Below are positions 25,846 through 35,476 of a stretch of DNA of 64,000 nt, piece by piece (position 1 is the stretch's first letter; every line of letters begins with the position of its first letter). Under the pieces are notes generated by a model, which did not search any database, was not told where the DNA came from, and was given only the letters and a program-made list of their open reading frames with translations. Location of the stretch: the NCBI GenBank assembly GCA_001768325.1, contig MENQ01000024.1:248001-312000 (forward strand). The letters run 5' to 3'. The position numbers and the translations under genes are program-made. Source of the DNA: Bacteroidetes bacterium GWC2_46_850. GTDB lineage: Bacteria > Bacteroidota > Bacteroidia > Bacteroidales > Dysgonomonadaceae.

Positions 25846-26421
25846 TTATTTCTGCGTGTTATCTTTTCCAAGTCTGAAAGCATTCAGGTTCGTTTCCACA
25901 ATTTTTTCTCCTTTACCGCCAAAATAGGTGACGATAGCCTTTTCCAGTTCTTCCGGTTCCATGCCGATATAGGGCGCTGCGGCTCCCAGCATGGCCACGT
26001 TGTATGTCATCACGTTTCCTGCCGCTGTGGCCATCGATTTCGCATCCACCAGAAAAGCGGAAGAAGATTCACTAATCTTTTGCAACAACTCGGTTTTGTC
26101 AGGGTAGCTGTCTATATTTTCGTAGGGTTCAGTAGAGGTCACAATAACTCCATCCGGTGCCAGGAAAGGAAGGTATCTCAGCGATTCCATCGGTTCAAGC
26201 GAAAGGATCATATCTGCTTTCCCCAATGGAATTAGGTCGGAGTAAATCTCTTCTGTGGAGATGCGGAGATGGGATTCCACGGCACCGCCGCGCTGACTCA
26301 TACCGTGTACTTCGGCCTGCTTCACGTGAAGACCCAGATTCATGGCTGCCAGATCGATGATGGATGCGATGGTAAGGATTCCTTGTCCACCTACGCCGGC
26401 GATGATGATATTTTTGTACAT
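25846..26421 (-). CDS. iorB: Indolepyruvate oxidoreductase, beta subunit
   Basis: 191 residues from the ATG at 26421 ([19 protein letters not shown]), the usual family start; an in-frame ATG at 26454 would add 11 unconserved residues. This gamma-type pyruvate-ferredoxin-oxidoreductase domain carries GVGGQGI and [15 protein letters not shown], both family signatures. With IorA it oxidatively decarboxylates aryl-pyruvates to arylacetyl-CoA and reduces ferredoxin. The start lies inside the end of iorA (31-base overlap) and paaK starts one base past the stop, so the three are tightly coupled. Confidence 0.95.
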   Translation of the reverse strand: MYKNIIIAGVGGQGILTIASIIDLAAMNLGLHVKQAEVHGMSQRGGAVESHLRISTEEIYSDLIPLGKADMILSLEPMESLRYLPFLAPDGVIVTSTEPYENIDSYPDKTELLQKISESSSAFLVDAKSMATAAGNVMTYNVAMLGAAAPYIGMEPEELEKAIVTYFGGKGEKIVETNLNAFRLGKDNTQK

Positions 26422-28001
26422 TGTTTTTTTTGTTTTTTCAATGTTTGTACACACTCCCGTTGTGAGATAATCACCGAGACACCGTTGTAATCGAGTTCTT
26501 CTTTCAGGATGGTGCTGTTCTCATTCAGGTTCTTTTTGAGCGGAACCATCAGCCTGATATGCTCTTCCTCCACGCCCAACCCTTTGCAGATATCGAAGAA
26601 CCTACCGGTGCCGGCTGAATCCTGTCCACCCGTCATGGCGGTCGTGTCGTTGTCGGATATGATGATGGTGACCGACGAACGGTCGTTCACAGCATCAAGC
26701 AGTCCCGTCATCCCCGAGTGGGTGAAGGTAGAGTCGCCAATTACGCAGACTGCCGGTCGAAGGCCCGCGTCGGCGGCACCTTTGGCCATGGTGATGGAGG
26801 CGCCCATATCCACGCAGGTGCTGATGGCATTGTAGGGAGGCAGTGCTCCCAGCGTGTAGCAACCGATATCGCCGAATACCTGTTTATATGGATAGGATTC
26901 CATGGCCAGGTTGAGGGCATCGAACAGGTCGCGGTGGCCGCATCCCTGACAGAGCATCGGCGGCCGGGACGCGACAATTGCGGGAATTACTTTCGTTTCT
27001 GAAGTCGTTAATCCGAGCGCTTTTGCTAGCGGGGCGGGGGAGAGTTCTCCCATACGGGGCAGTGCTCCGTCAAGTCGTCCCCGGAATTTACGGTTGCCAA
27101 AATAGCCCTTCAGCAACTCCTCGTATACCGGATATCCCTCTTCAACGATCAGGATGTCGTCGTATTGATCACAGAATGCTTTAATCTTGTGCTCAGGCAA
27201 TGGGTATTGCGATATTTTCAGCAGGGGAATCTGTAGCTTGTAGCTGCCGATGACCTCCATGGCGTAGTTGTAACCGATACCGAAGGCAATCGCTGCCTTT
27301 TTCCCTGTTCCTTCCATTATCTTGTTATAGGGGGAAGATTCCGACAATGACATCAGTTGCTGCTGTTTTTCCAGTAGCTGTTGATAGTTTCTCCGGGCGT
27401 TTGCCGGCAGCAGGATCCATTTTCCTTTTTCCTCCGAGGGAGCCAGATTATTTTGGGGGCGTGTTTCTTTCCTTGTAACCACCGCTCTGGAATGAGACAG
27501 CCGGGTAGGTATGCGTAGCAGCACGGGCAGCGCTGTCTGTTCCGACAGATCGAAAGCATGCCGCGTCATGTTGTAAGTCTCCTGCTGGTTTGCCGGTTCC
27601 AGTACGGGGATCATGGCAAATTTACCATATACGCGGCTATCCTGCTCATTCTGTGAAGAATGCATGGAAGGATCGTCTGCTACAACAATTACCAGCCCGC
27701 CATGAATGCCGGTAACTGATGAGTTCATGAAAGCATCGGCGGCCACGTTTAGCCCCACGTGCTTCATACAAACGAGGCTTCGCTTGCCGGCGTACGACAT
27801 GCCCAGGGCAGCTTCATAAGCCGTTTTTTCATTCGTTGCCCAGGCAGAGCGGACGAATGGCTCTTTTGCCTGTGGCGATTTTTGTACGTATTCGGTTATT
27901 TCGGTCGAAGGTGTGCCGGGATAGGCATACACGCCAGATATACCCGCATCCAGTGCCGCCTGGGCAATGGCTTCGGCACCCAATAGCAATTGTTTGTTCA
28001 T
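26391..28001 (-). CDS. iorA: Indolepyruvate oxidoreductase, alpha subunit, lacking the usual C-terminal ferredoxin domain
   Basis: 536 residues. Order: pyrimidine-binding domain (YAYPGTPSTEITEY...WATNEKTAYEAALGMSYAG), middle domain, and TPP-binding domain (LCQGCGHRDLFDALN, GDIGCYTLG, GDSTFTHSGMTGLLDAVN, SDNDTTAMTGGQDS). Archaeal and many bacterial IorA proteins are about 600-640 residues and end with two [4Fe-4S] clusters (CxxCxxC repeats). This one stops after [29 protein letters not shown] with no such motif, so the two clusters are absent. Electrons must leave by another route. Upstream lies a leader with competing hairpins. Substrate range (indolepyruvate, phenylpyruvate, 4-hydroxyphenylpyruvate) is inferred from the family and from the neighbouring paaK. 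Confidence 0.94.
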   Translation of the reverse strand: MNKQLLLGAEAIAQAALDAGISGVYAYPGTPSTEITEYVQKSPQAKEPFVRSAWATNEKTAYEAALGMSYAGKRSLVCMKHVGLNVAADAFMNSSVTGIHGGLVIVVADDPSMHSSQNEQDSRVYGKFAMIPVLEPANQQETYNMTRHAFDLSEQTALPVLLRIPTRLSHSRAVVTRKETRPQNNLAPSEEKGKWILLPANARRNYQQLLEKQQQLMSLSESSPYNKIMEGTGKKAAIAFGIGYNYAMEVIGSYKLQIPLLKISQYPLPEHKIKAFCDQYDDILIVEEGYPVYEELLKGYFGNRKFRGRLDGALPRMGELSPAPLAKALGLTTSETKVIPAIVASRPPMLCQGCGHRDLFDALNLAMESYPYKQVFGDIGCYTLGALPPYNAISTCVDMGASITMAKGAADAGLRPAVCVIGDSTFTHSGMTGLLDAVNDRSSVTIIISDNDTTAMTGGQDSAGTGRFFDICKGLGVEEEHIRLMVPLKKNLNENSTILKEELDYNGVSVIISQRECVQTLKKQKKQCTKISSSPA

Positions 28002-28004
28002 ATT

Positions 28005-28083
28005 CCGGATAATCCGTTTTTGCAGATATTGCTGGTTGTTGTTTCGTTTTATTGCAAAAACGGTCTTTCAGGTTGCAAAATTA
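28005..28083 (-). promoter_or_regulatory. iorA promoter element and structured leader
   Basis: On the minus strand TAATTTTG (28083-28076) is an exact -7 element. Downstream lies an 11-bp perfect inverted repeat, TGCAAAAACGG (28053-28063) / CCGTTTTTGCA (28014-28024), with a 28-nt loop. A second short dyad CGGAT-A-ATCCG (28006-28016) sits 4 bases from the iorA start codon and shares bases 28014-28016 with the long stem, so both cannot form fully at once. This is the layout of an attenuator or translation switch; no ligand is known. Confidence 0.5.
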
Positions 28084-28199
28084 CAAAAATAATGGGTTGA
28101 AAACTACGGATATCTGTAATTAGAATCATTCTACATTTGACAGTTTCAAAAAAAGCATTCCTGCTTGCGATTTCAATAACTTGGATTCTATGGAAAAAC

Positions 28200-28226
28200 A
28201 AAAGCGAACCTTGTGGGTTCGCTTTT
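28200..28226 (-). terminator. Terminator of pnp
   Basis: Perfect 11-bp stem AAAAGCGAACC (28200-28210) / GGTTCGCTTTT (28216-28226) with a 5-base loop; on the minus strand the stem is followed by GTTTTTCC. It lies 25 bases past the pnp stop. Confidence 0.9.
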
Positions 28227-28251
28227 GAATGATGATATGGTCTGAAAATTG

Positions 28252-30426
28252 TTAATCTTCCGATCTACGGGGACGATCGTGGTGTTCGTCGCGCGGATTG
28301 TCCTCTCTGGGGGGGCGCGGAAGCAATACTTTGCGGGAGAGTTTGAATTTCCCGGTCCTCGGGTCGATGTCGATCAGTTTCACCTGTATCTTGTCGCCCT
28401 CCTTGATGCCGGCATCTTCCACCCGTTCAAGTCTTTTCCAGTCAATTTCGGAGATGTGGAGCAATCCGTCCTTTCCAGGCAGGAATTCGCAGAAAGCGCC
28501 GTAGGGCATCACCGAGCGCACGGTGGCTTCGTATACTTCGCCAATTTCGGGAACGGCCACAATGCCCTTGATCTTGTTCATGGCTGCATCGATGGAAGCC
28601 TTGTTGGTGGCAGATACTTCTACACGTCCCTTGTTGTCGATCTCCTCGATGGTGATGGTGGCACCCGTTTCTTCCTGGATACCCTGGATGATTTTTCCAC
28701 CCGGGCCAATCACGGCGCCGATGTAGTCTTTCGGTATCTCGATCACTTCGATGCGTGGTGCATGCGGTTTCAGGTCGGCACGTGGTTCGGAGAGCGTTTC
28801 CATCATCTTGCCCATGATGTGTTCGCGACCTGCCTTGGCCTGCGCCAGTGCTTTTTCCAGAATCTCGAAGGAGAGTCCGTCCACCTTGATGTCCATCTGT
28901 GTGGCGGTGATACCGTCTTTGGTTCCGCACACCTTGAAGTCCATGTCGCCCAGGTGATCTTCGTCACCCAGAATATCGGAGAGGATGGCATAGTTCTGAC
29001 CCTTGTTTTCGGAGATCAATCCCATGGCGATGCCGCTGACCGGTTTTTTGATGGTCACACCGGCATCCATCAGAGCGAGTGTACCCGCGCAGACGGTGGC
29101 CATGGAGGAGGAACCGTTTGATTCCAGGATGTCAGATACCACACGCACCACGTAAGGATATCCCTGTGGGAGCATTTTTTTTAGAGCGCGGTGTGCCAGG
29201 TTTCCGTGGCCGATCTCGCGACGGCCGGTACCGCGTTGCGGACGGGCTTCGCCGGTGGAGAAGGGAGGGAAGTTATAATGCAGTAAAAATCGTTCTGAAC
29301 TGTGTAGCAGCGCATCGTCGATCATCTTCTCATCGAGTTTCGTACCCAGTGTCACGGTCGTGAGCGACTGTGTTTCACCGCGGGTGAATAGTGCCGATCC
29401 GTGGGGGCCGGGGATAAAATCCACCTCGCTCCAGATGGGGCGTATCTCGGTGGTTTTGCGTCCGTCGAGTCGTTTACCCTCGTCGAGGATGCTACGGCGC
29501 ATTGCTTCTTTTTCCACTTCGTGGTAGTAGCGGCCGGCCAGCGGTGCTTTTTCTTCGCGTTCCGGTTCGGGTAACGCTTCCAGAAAATCGGCGAGAATGG
29601 CCTCAAAAGCCTCTATACGCTGGTGTTTGTTGGGATTCTGCGAAGCTGCCACTTCATAGGCACGTCCGTAGCATTTATCCCATACCAGTTTGCGAAGTTC
29701 TTCGTCGTTATCTTCGTGGTTGTAAGTGCGCTTTACTGTTTTGTCCACTGCTTCGGTCAGTTCTATCTGAGCCAGGCAGTGTTTTTTGATCTCCTCATGT
29801 GCCACTTTGATGGCTTCGAGCATCTCTGCTTCCGACACTTCGTTCATCTCGCCTTCTACCATCATGATGTTGTCGAGGGTGGCGCCCACCATGATGTCGA
29901 TATCGGCTTTGGCCAGTTCACTGAAGGTGGGGTTTATGACAAATTTTCCGTCGATGCGTGCTACGCGCACTTCCGATATCGGTCCATTAAAAGGTATGTC
30001 GGATACGGCCAGTGCGGCGGAGGCTGCGAGGCCTGCCAGTGCATCGGGCATATCTTCGCCGTTGGAGGAGAAGAGGATCACGTTAACAAAAACATCGGCA
30101 TGATAATCGTCGGGGAAGAGAGGACGCAAGGCACGATCGATGAGCCTGCTTGTGAGTATCTCAGAGTCTGAGGGTCTGCCTTCTCTTTTCAGGAATCCGC
30201 CCGGAAAGCGTCCTGCGGAGGCAAACTTCTCCCTGTATTCCACCTGTAAAGGCATAAAGTCGGTTCCCGGGGTTGCATCTTTGGCTGCGCAAACAGTGGC
30301 CAGCAGCATCGTGTCGCCCATGCGAAGGGTCACGGATCCGTCGGCCTGTTTTGCCAGTTTACCCGTTTCCAGCGTGATTTCGCGGCCGTCGGGCAGCATA
30401 ATCCGCTTAACTATTGGATTTGTCAT
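28252..30426 (-). CDS. pnp: Polyribonucleotide nucleotidyltransferase (PNPase)
   Basis: 724 residues. Phosphorolytic 3'-5' exoribonuclease, usually trimeric and part of mRNA decay. Order: first RNase PH domain (about 1-240, with [31 protein letters not shown]), helical linker, second RNase PH domain (about 330-550, with [32 protein letters not shown] and [22 protein letters not shown]), KH domain ([28 protein letters not shown]), and S1 domain ([31 protein letters not shown]). A charged tail ([21 protein letters not shown]) ends the protein. Monocistronic, with a strong terminator. On the minus strand upstream, TAACTTTG around 30460-30467 fits the -7 promoter consensus. Confidence 0.97.
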   Translation of the reverse strand: MTNPIVKRIMLPDGREITLETGKLAKQADGSVTLRMGDTMLLATVCAAKDATPGTDFMPLQVEYREKFASAGRFPGGFLKREGRPSDSEILTSRLIDRALRPLFPDDYHADVFVNVILFSSNGEDMPDALAGLAASAALAVSDIPFNGPISEVRVARIDGKFVINPTFSELAKADIDIMVGATLDNIMMVEGEMNEVSEAEMLEAIKVAHEEIKKHCLAQIELTEAVDKTVKRTYNHEDNDEELRKLVWDKCYGRAYEVAASQNPNKHQRIEAFEAILADFLEALPEPEREEKAPLAGRYYHEVEKEAMRRSILDEGKRLDGRKTTEIRPIWSEVDFIPGPHGSALFTRGETQSLTTVTLGTKLDEKMIDDALLHSSERFLLHYNFPPFSTGEARPQRGTGRREIGHGNLAHRALKKMLPQGYPYVVRVVSDILESNGSSSMATVCAGTLALMDAGVTIKKPVSGIAMGLISENKGQNYAILSDILGDEDHLGDMDFKVCGTKDGITATQMDIKVDGLSFEILEKALAQAKAGREHIMGKMMETLSEPRADLKPHAPRIEVIEIPKDYIGAVIGPGGKIIQGIQEETGATITIEEIDNKGRVEVSATNKASIDAAMNKIKGIVAVPEIGEVYEATVRSVMPYGAFCEFLPGKDGLLHISEIDWKRLERVEDAGIKEGDKIQVKLIDIDPRTGKFKLSRKVLLPRPPREDNPRDEHHDRPRRSED

Positions 30427-30540
30427 AAATAAAAATTGTTATTCTATACATCTAAAATCCCACAAAGTTACACAAAGTTTTGGTTTATTGAGATATCCTG
30501 CTTATAAAATTATGGTATCTATTTTATATGGAATTTAATA

Positions 30541-30576
30541 TAAAAAAGCAGGAATGCCTTTGGGACATTCCTGCTG
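30541..30576 (-). terminator. Terminator of the ompA-family gene
   Basis: Stem AGCAGGAATG (30547-30556) / CATTCCTGCT (30566-30575), followed on the minus strand by a run TTTTTTA. It lies about 95 bases past the stop of the OmpA-family gene. Confidence 0.85.
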
Positions 30577-30668
30577 CCGGAAAAGAATTTAAACCATCGC
30601 ACCTCAGCGATATATAGTGATTGAATTTGTTATTGTAATCTGTTTAATTCTGTTTTCCGGACAATATT

Positions 30669-31775
30669 TTATTTTGCTACTTCCACGCGACGAGCTTTGA
30701 TGGTAAGTGCTTCTTCACCCTCGGTTTTGGGGTCCTCTCCTGCTCCCAAAACTGATAGTCTGGATGCACTGATTCCTTCTCCGATGAGATAGTTTTTCAC
30801 CGCTTCGGCCCTGCGTACAGAAAGTTTGTCGTTGTAGGCGTTGGATCCCTTGTGGTCTGTATAACCTGTAATCGTTACGTCGGTATCACCGAATTCTTTC
30901 AGTGCGGAGACGATGGTGTTTAGTTCTGTTGCATACTTTTGGGTATCTACCACATCACTGTCGAATGCAAAATAGATGGCTGGCAGCACGGGGAATTCCT
31001 TTACAACTACTGGTGCCGGTACTGGTTTGGGTGCGGGCTTCGGTGCCGGAGCCGGTGCCGGAGCCGGTGCCGGAGCCGGTTGTGGCTCGTAGTAGACCGG
31101 TTCGGTGCGGGTATAGGTTTTACCCAGGTTTATTTTAATCCCAGCCAGTGCATTAAACTGCCAGTCGGGATTATCAGCTCTCTTGGAGTTGAAGTGATCC
31201 GACAACACGTTGGCGTTTCCTTCGAGTATCAGCGACACGGCATCGTTCAGCTTAAAATCGAGACCCAGTCCGAAGCGGCCACCCGGGAAACCTTTAGTAT
31301 CGTTCCAGAGATATTCCAGTTCGTATCCACCCGTATTCAGCGCGTTTGCTTCGTCGTTATCGAAACCATAAGCGTATGCACCTCCTGCGAAGAGGTAGGG
31401 GTTAAATACCCTGTCGGGATTGAAGCCGCAGAAGAGTGATCTCAGATTCAGTACCAGGTCGAGATTTCCCTGTACAAAATTGAAGTTGTATATCTGAGCC
31501 GGTGCTACCCAGCCACCTTTTCCCTGCCATCCGGAGGCACCCAGGCGTATTCCGAACACGGGGGTAAAGTTATATCCAAGGTTGAGTGCTGCTGCCGGTG
31601 AAATAAGATCCGTAAAGTCAGCTTCGCCCAGTGTGTAAGCAGCTCCACCCTGCAGTTGCAGGTAAGCATGCGGTTTAAAAATTGTCTTGCCTTCTTCTTT
31701 GATTTCTCTTTCCTGAGAGAATGCTGCCAGTGAAATTACAAAGAATGCGGCAGCCATCATCATCATTTTTTTCAT
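30669..31775 (-). CDS. OmpA-family outer membrane protein
   Basis: 368 residues. Signal peptide (1-20, MAAAFFVISLAAFSQ). Residues 30-220 form an OprF/OmpA-like eight-stranded beta-barrel (LQLQGGAAYTLGEADF, NLGYNFTPVFGIRLGASGWQG, GGRFGLGLDFKLND). A Pro-Ala-rich linker (about 225-255, APAPAPAPAPKPAP) crosses to the periplasmic OmpA domain (about 265-365), with TGYTDHKGSNAYNDKLSVRRA carrying the Asp and Arg that bind peptidoglycan meso-diaminopimelate. It anchors the outer membrane to the cell wall and is probably abundant. The linker is encoded by a short tandem repeat of GCCGGAGCCGGT on the plus strand (31038-31080), which could vary in copy number by slippage. Confidence 0.95.
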   Translation of the reverse strand: MKKMMMMAAAFFVISLAAFSQEREIKEEGKTIFKPHAYLQLQGGAAYTLGEADFTDLISPAAALNLGYNFTPVFGIRLGASGWQGKGGWVAPAQIYNFNFVQGNLDLVLNLRSLFCGFNPDRVFNPYLFAGGAYAYGFDNDEANALNTGGYELEYLWNDTKGFPGGRFGLGLDFKLNDAVSLILEGNANVLSDHFNSKRADNPDWQFNALAGIKINLGKTYTRTEPVYYEPQPAPAPAPAPAPAPKPAPKPVPAPVVVKEFPVLPAIYFAFDSDVVDTQKYATELNTIVSALKEFGDTDVTITGYTDHKGSNAYNDKLSVRRAEAVKNYLIGEGISASRLSVLGAGEDPKTEGEEALTIKARRVEVAK

Positions 31776-31854
31776 ATTTACTGGTTTTAAGTATGGTGTT
31801 TAATAGGGTCGGTTTTTATTGTAAAAACCAGGCATGAGGATAATTTATGAAACA

Positions 31855-31890
31855 AAGTAGGAGGAAACTACTTTGTATTTCCTCCTACTT
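31855..31890 (-). terminator. Strong hairpin after the surface lipoprotein gene
   Basis: Perfect 13-bp stem AAGTAGGAGGAAA (31855-31867) / TTTCCTCCTACTT (31878-31890), starting 20 bases past the stop of the 940-residue gene. On the minus strand the stem is followed by TGTTTC, a poor T-run, so it may also protect the mRNA 3' end. The stop codon itself sits in the loop of a second dyad AAACGC-TTA-GCGTTT (31905-31919). Confidence 0.7.
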
Positions 31891-31910
31891 AAAAGATTAT
31901 TTATAAACGC

Positions 31911-34733
31911 TTAGCGTTTTGTCACTGTCATCGGCAGACGAATTGTCACATCGTTGTTGTACATGTCCTTTGCAGTCAGTACAAGTGTCGAGGCAACGTC
32001 GGCTGTCGGGTTGGTTGAACCTGATTTCTCAGTCAGTGTAAATGTGGTAGCACCAGTTAACGGATCGGGAGTTACAACAAAATACTCATCCAGGTTATTG
32101 GCATTACTTACCAGTTTAGCAGATACAACCTGTAAGCTTGCAAGGTACGGAGCACTGAGGAATGCATTGTATTTGCTGTCGCGGGTACTTACACCAAAGA
32201 TGTGCGCAAGGTCGACAGTTCCAATTGCTCCATACTCAATCGAAGTGCTGTAAGGTAGCGGAGCAGTTGATGCGAGACCAAGGTCTGCACGGGTAGCCCA
32301 ACGCCATGAATAGGTGTGGTTGTAGATATTGCTGTAAACAGTCGGGAATCCAAGGATGGTTACCTTGTAGTCGGCTGTCGGTGTAGCTGTTGAGATAAGA
32401 CCATAGTTGTACACTACAGAAGTAGCATGCGTTGTGGTATTGTCTATAAACGATTTGGCTACAATAAGGTCACCGTCACCAACTACAGTTACGGATGTAG
32501 GTGTACCAGTCTTCGAATTAGCAAATATCGTCTGGTAGTTGGTCAACAGACCTGTACCGAAGTTGAATACCTGATCAAGACCCATTGTTCCTTGGGTTGC
32601 AGTCGGTGCAGCCCATACATTGGGTTCCAGATAGCTATAATATGTACCGTCCTCAGCAAGCTGGTTTGTCTTCACTGAGAATCCGGCAGGTGCACCGGTA
32701 GGCAGAACCTTCTTGAAGGTTACGTTCAGCGTGCAAAGTGCGTTTCCAAGAGAATTGTTGATGGTCAACGTTCCATTGTAAACCTTGTTGTCGGTGTACT
32801 GCAACCAGTTGTTAACGGTAGCTACAGTGTAAATCTTCTTCACATTGGCGAAGTTGGCAGTTACAGCACCCGTTCCGTCAGTACCGAACAGAATGTTGTT
32901 GTTGGCATCCAGGAAGTATGCATGGAAGGCAGGAGTTACTGCGTTCTGAGCTGCGTCAGTTGTCCAAGTGAAATTGTTGGCTCCGGTCACAGCAGACAGG
33001 GTAACGTCAACCTTGGCAGACTGAGTTGCATTCGCAGCAAGTTCATTCGGATTCAGGGCGGTAACTACTGTGTTCACAGCATTCCAGGAAGAAGACTGAG
33101 GACCTACGGCTACATAGAACGATTTGCCATCGGGGTCAACCAGTGTGCCGTCGTAGTTCACAACTACAACACGGAAACCGACGATGTCACCTACTGCGCT
33201 GGTAGATACAACTTTCAAATTGGCAACTTCCTCTGCTGCATATACTTGGTTCAATCCTTCGAAGCTGTAAGCAGACCATGCATTCCATTCCGACGGAGCG
33301 CTTTCGAGTGCCCAGTCCTTATCAAGAACTACATAATATGCGAACACGTCATCGGCGTTGTCAAGCTTTACGGTGAATGTTTTACCTACCTCTGCAGCAA
33401 AGAAGGGTTGAGCAGTCCTATCATCAGCCGGGTCAGCTACGGTGGGTGTTGCTGTGGTATTCCATGATCCGCCATTCCATTTCTTGTCGGCAGGCGTGGT
33501 GGTACCGGTTTCGCTCAGCAGATAACGGTTCTTGATGCTGGCGTAAGAGGTATTGTTAACAGTAAACGCCACGTTGGGTGAATCATCATCATTGTAGATG
33601 GGAAGTACATTGCCTGCGGAGATGTTAATGCCAAAGTCTGAGACTACATAGCGGGAAGCAGCATCTGCAGCAGCGTCAACTGTATTTTCGATTGCAATGG
33701 CAAAGAGTAAGCTACCGTTGGTATCTACCACGAGGTCCCCCAAATCAGAAATATCGGCATCAGCCGGCATTTGGAAAGTAATATTCCACAAACCTGTTAC
33801 AGCTGGAGCGGCACGCAAAGCGGTCGAACGTTCAGCTTTCACAGCTTTAAGGAAGGTATTCACTTCGTTGTTTCCATCTCTTCTGATCAGATAGATCTTA
33901 TCCAGCATTTTGCTTACGTCTGCATTTACCGGCGTTACCTTCACTTCAATGGTGGATTCGGTAGCCAATAGGCGCTGATCTTTTACAAACTGGATGGCAC
34001 CGGGGAATCCCTGTCCGAATGTCCAGCTTAATCTGGCAGGAGCAGTCGAGAAATTGAGGTATCTGTCGCGTGATCCCCAGTCATCATACTCATAATCGAA
34101 ACTGATTTCGGTGATCATGTTGTTGATCTTGGCGAAATTCAACACGTTCAGTTTGGTGTCGATTGCATCGATTCTGTCAGAAAGGGCATCGATATCCAGA
34201 TTTGCTGCAGCAAGATCAGCCTTGATTGCGGCAAGTGCAGTAGGGATGTCGTCGGGACTTGCTGTATTGAAATACTTGTCCAGGATAGCTTTTTGAAGAG
34301 CGATAGCAGCTTTGTTGGCGGCTATTTGTACTTCAGCAGCATCCAGGTCTGTTCCCAAAGTGGTTACATTACCCTGCAATACTGTGATCAAAGCAGCCTG
34401 AGCAACAATGGCGTCGTTCAGATCCTTCAATGTGCCAGTATAACCGTTCTTGAGTGCAGCGATCTGTGCGGTAGCATCGGCTTTTGCAGCGTCAATAGCT
34501 GCTGTTTTGGCTGCAGCCACCGCGGTGGCAACTTCGGTATCGGTAGCAGCGGCAGCAATTTGCGTTTTCAGAGAATTCAACTCTGTAACAGCAGCTTGCA
34601 GCGAGCTTTCGGCAGTAGCGAGATCGGTATCCAATCTGCTGATGTCCTCATCGTAATCTTTACAAGAAGTAACGGTCACTAACGCGCCGATTACTGCAAA
34701 GATAAATAGCTTAAAAAATAACTTTTTTTTCAT
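31911..34733 (-). CDS. Large surface lipoprotein with Ala-rich coiled-coil N-terminus; S-layer-like candidate
   Basis: 940 residues, not assigned to a family with certainty. A signal sequence ends in a lipobox, VTSC-KDYDEDISRL, with the lipid-modified Cys at about residue 24. Residues 30-210 are an alanine-rich coiled coil with heptad spacing (SSLQAAVTELNSLKTQIAAAA, ALITVLQGNVTTLGTDLDAAEVQIAANKAAI, ANLDIDALSDRIDAIDTKLNVL). The remaining 700 residues are Thr/Ser/Asn/Val-rich, with beta-strand-like segments typical of extracellular repeats. This kind of CKDYD N-terminus recurs on Bacteroidales cell-surface lipoproteins, some of which are S-layer proteins; that match is from memory of the family, not from a search. 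It is encoded next to the OmpA gene on the same strand. No enzymatic motif was seen. Confidence 0.7.
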   Translation of the reverse strand: MKKKLFFKLFIFAVIGALVTVTSCKDYDEDISRLDTDLATAESSLQAAVTELNSLKTQIAAAATDTEVATAVAAAKTAAIDAAKADATAQIAALKNGYTGTLKDLNDAIVAQAALITVLQGNVTTLGTDLDAAEVQIAANKAAIALQKAILDKYFNTASPDDIPTALAAIKADLAAANLDIDALSDRIDAIDTKLNVLNFAKINNMITEISFDYEYDDWGSRDRYLNFSTAPARLSWTFGQGFPGAIQFVKDQRLLATESTIEVKVTPVNADVSKMLDKIYLIRRDGNNEVNTFLKAVKAERSTALRAAPAVTGLWNITFQMPADADISDLGDLVVDTNGSLLFAIAIENTVDAAADAASRYVVSDFGINISAGNVLPIYNDDDSPNVAFTVNNTSYASIKNRYLLSETGTTTPADKKWNGGSWNTTATPTVADPADDRTAQPFFAAEVGKTFTVKLDNADDVFAYYVVLDKDWALESAPSEWNAWSAYSFEGLNQVYAAEEVANLKVVSTSAVGDIVGFRVVVVNYDGTLVDPDGKSFYVAVGPQSSSWNAVNTVVTALNPNELAANATQSAKVDVTLSAVTGANNFTWTTDAAQNAVTPAFHAYFLDANNNILFGTDGTGAVTANFANVKKIYTVATVNNWLQYTDNKVYNGTLTINNSLGNALCTLNVTFKKVLPTGAPAGFSVKTNQLAEDGTYYSYLEPNVWAAPTATQGTMGLDQVFNFGTGLLTNYQTIFANSKTGTPTSVTVVGDGDLIVAKSFIDNTTTHATSVVYNYGLISTATPTADYKVTILGFPTVYSNIYNHTYSWRWATRADLGLASTAPLPYSTSIEYGAIGTVDLAHIFGVSTRDSKYNAFLSAPYLASLQVVSAKLVSNANNLDEYFVVTPDPLTGATTFTLTEKSGSTNPTADVASTLVLTAKDMYNNDVTIRLPMTVTKR

Positions 34734-34772
34734 ACACTAAAAAATTTAAAAATGATAATTAAAATATTTCAC

Positions 34773-35426
34773 TTAGGTGTTCGATATGTTAGAAATTGTT
34801 CTCTTCTTTTTTGTCTTAAAAAACAGATCGACCAGGGTTGGCTGGTTTTTAATAGTTTGCTTCTTATTTAATGTGTAAATCGGTCGCTCCTCCTTTCGTT
34901 TTGTCTCTCCCTCATCCGATGTCGTTGTCTTTTCGTAATTGGGAATATATTGTACTTCTATTGAACCAAATTCAATCATGTCGTCGGTATTGGCAAATTC
35001 CATGCATATCTTCAACAAAACACTTTTCTCTGCTATCACGTGACAGGACGAACTGATCACATAGATGGAGGGTATGTTTTCTGCTATGGAATCGTCGTGT
35101 ACCACTTCAGCAGCAACTGGTTCCCGCTGCTGTACTAGACGGATATGGGTGATCCTGCTTTGAATACCGGATCGATGATGTGCCACTTTAATTTCGGTGA
35201 TCAGACTGCCTTTTGGCACAGGTAACATCATGTAGACCCATTTTGCATTACCCGGTTCAGATACCGTGACCTGAACACCCGGATGAAACACAAACGGATA
35301 GCCGATCCTGATCGTAGGATCGCCCGAAACAAAACCCAAAGCATGTAACATTAGCGTCTGCCTGCTATGAGAAGATCTTTTCGAGAAAGGTTTGTGTAAA
35401 GTGGTCATGTTGTGCTGCTGTTTCAA
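34773..35426 (-). CDS. Protein of unknown function
   Basis: 217 residues (ATG at 35408 is an alternative start). I do not recognise it. There is no signal peptide and no membrane helix. The centre (residues 30-155) alternates hydrophobic and polar stretches as in a beta-sandwich (IRIGYPFVFHPGVQVTVSE, KWVYMMLPVPKGSLITEIKVAHH, MIEFGSIEVQYIPNY). The C-terminal 60 residues are strongly basic and probably disordered (ETKRKEERPIYTLNKKQTIKNQ and KTKKKRTISN). It follows a HU-like gene by 50 bases on the same strand, so the two may form an operon. Codon use looks like that of its neighbours. Confidence 0.6.
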   Translation of the reverse strand: MKQQHNMTTLHKPFSKRSSHSRQTLMLHALGFVSGDPTIRIGYPFVFHPGVQVTVSEPGNAKWVYMMLPVPKGSLITEIKVAHHRSGIQSRITHIRLVQQREPVAAEVVHDDSIAENIPSIYVISSSCHVIAEKSVLLKICMEFANTDDMIEFGSIEVQYIPNYEKTTTSDEGETKRKEERPIYTLNKKQTIKNQPTLVDLFFKTKKKRTISNISNT

Positions 35427-35476
35427 TTCAATCTTTCCGGTGCCTGAGCAATATCCGGTTTGCTTTTTTTACGGAA

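Noticed and set aside
28249-29121. Plus-strand 290-codon frame
   Set aside because: Antisense to pnp; His/Phe/Asp-rich composition typical of shadow frames here.
31038-31080. GCCGGAGCCGGT repeat as an intergenic repeat
   Set aside because: It encodes the Pro-Ala linker of the OmpA-family protein; noted in that entry instead.
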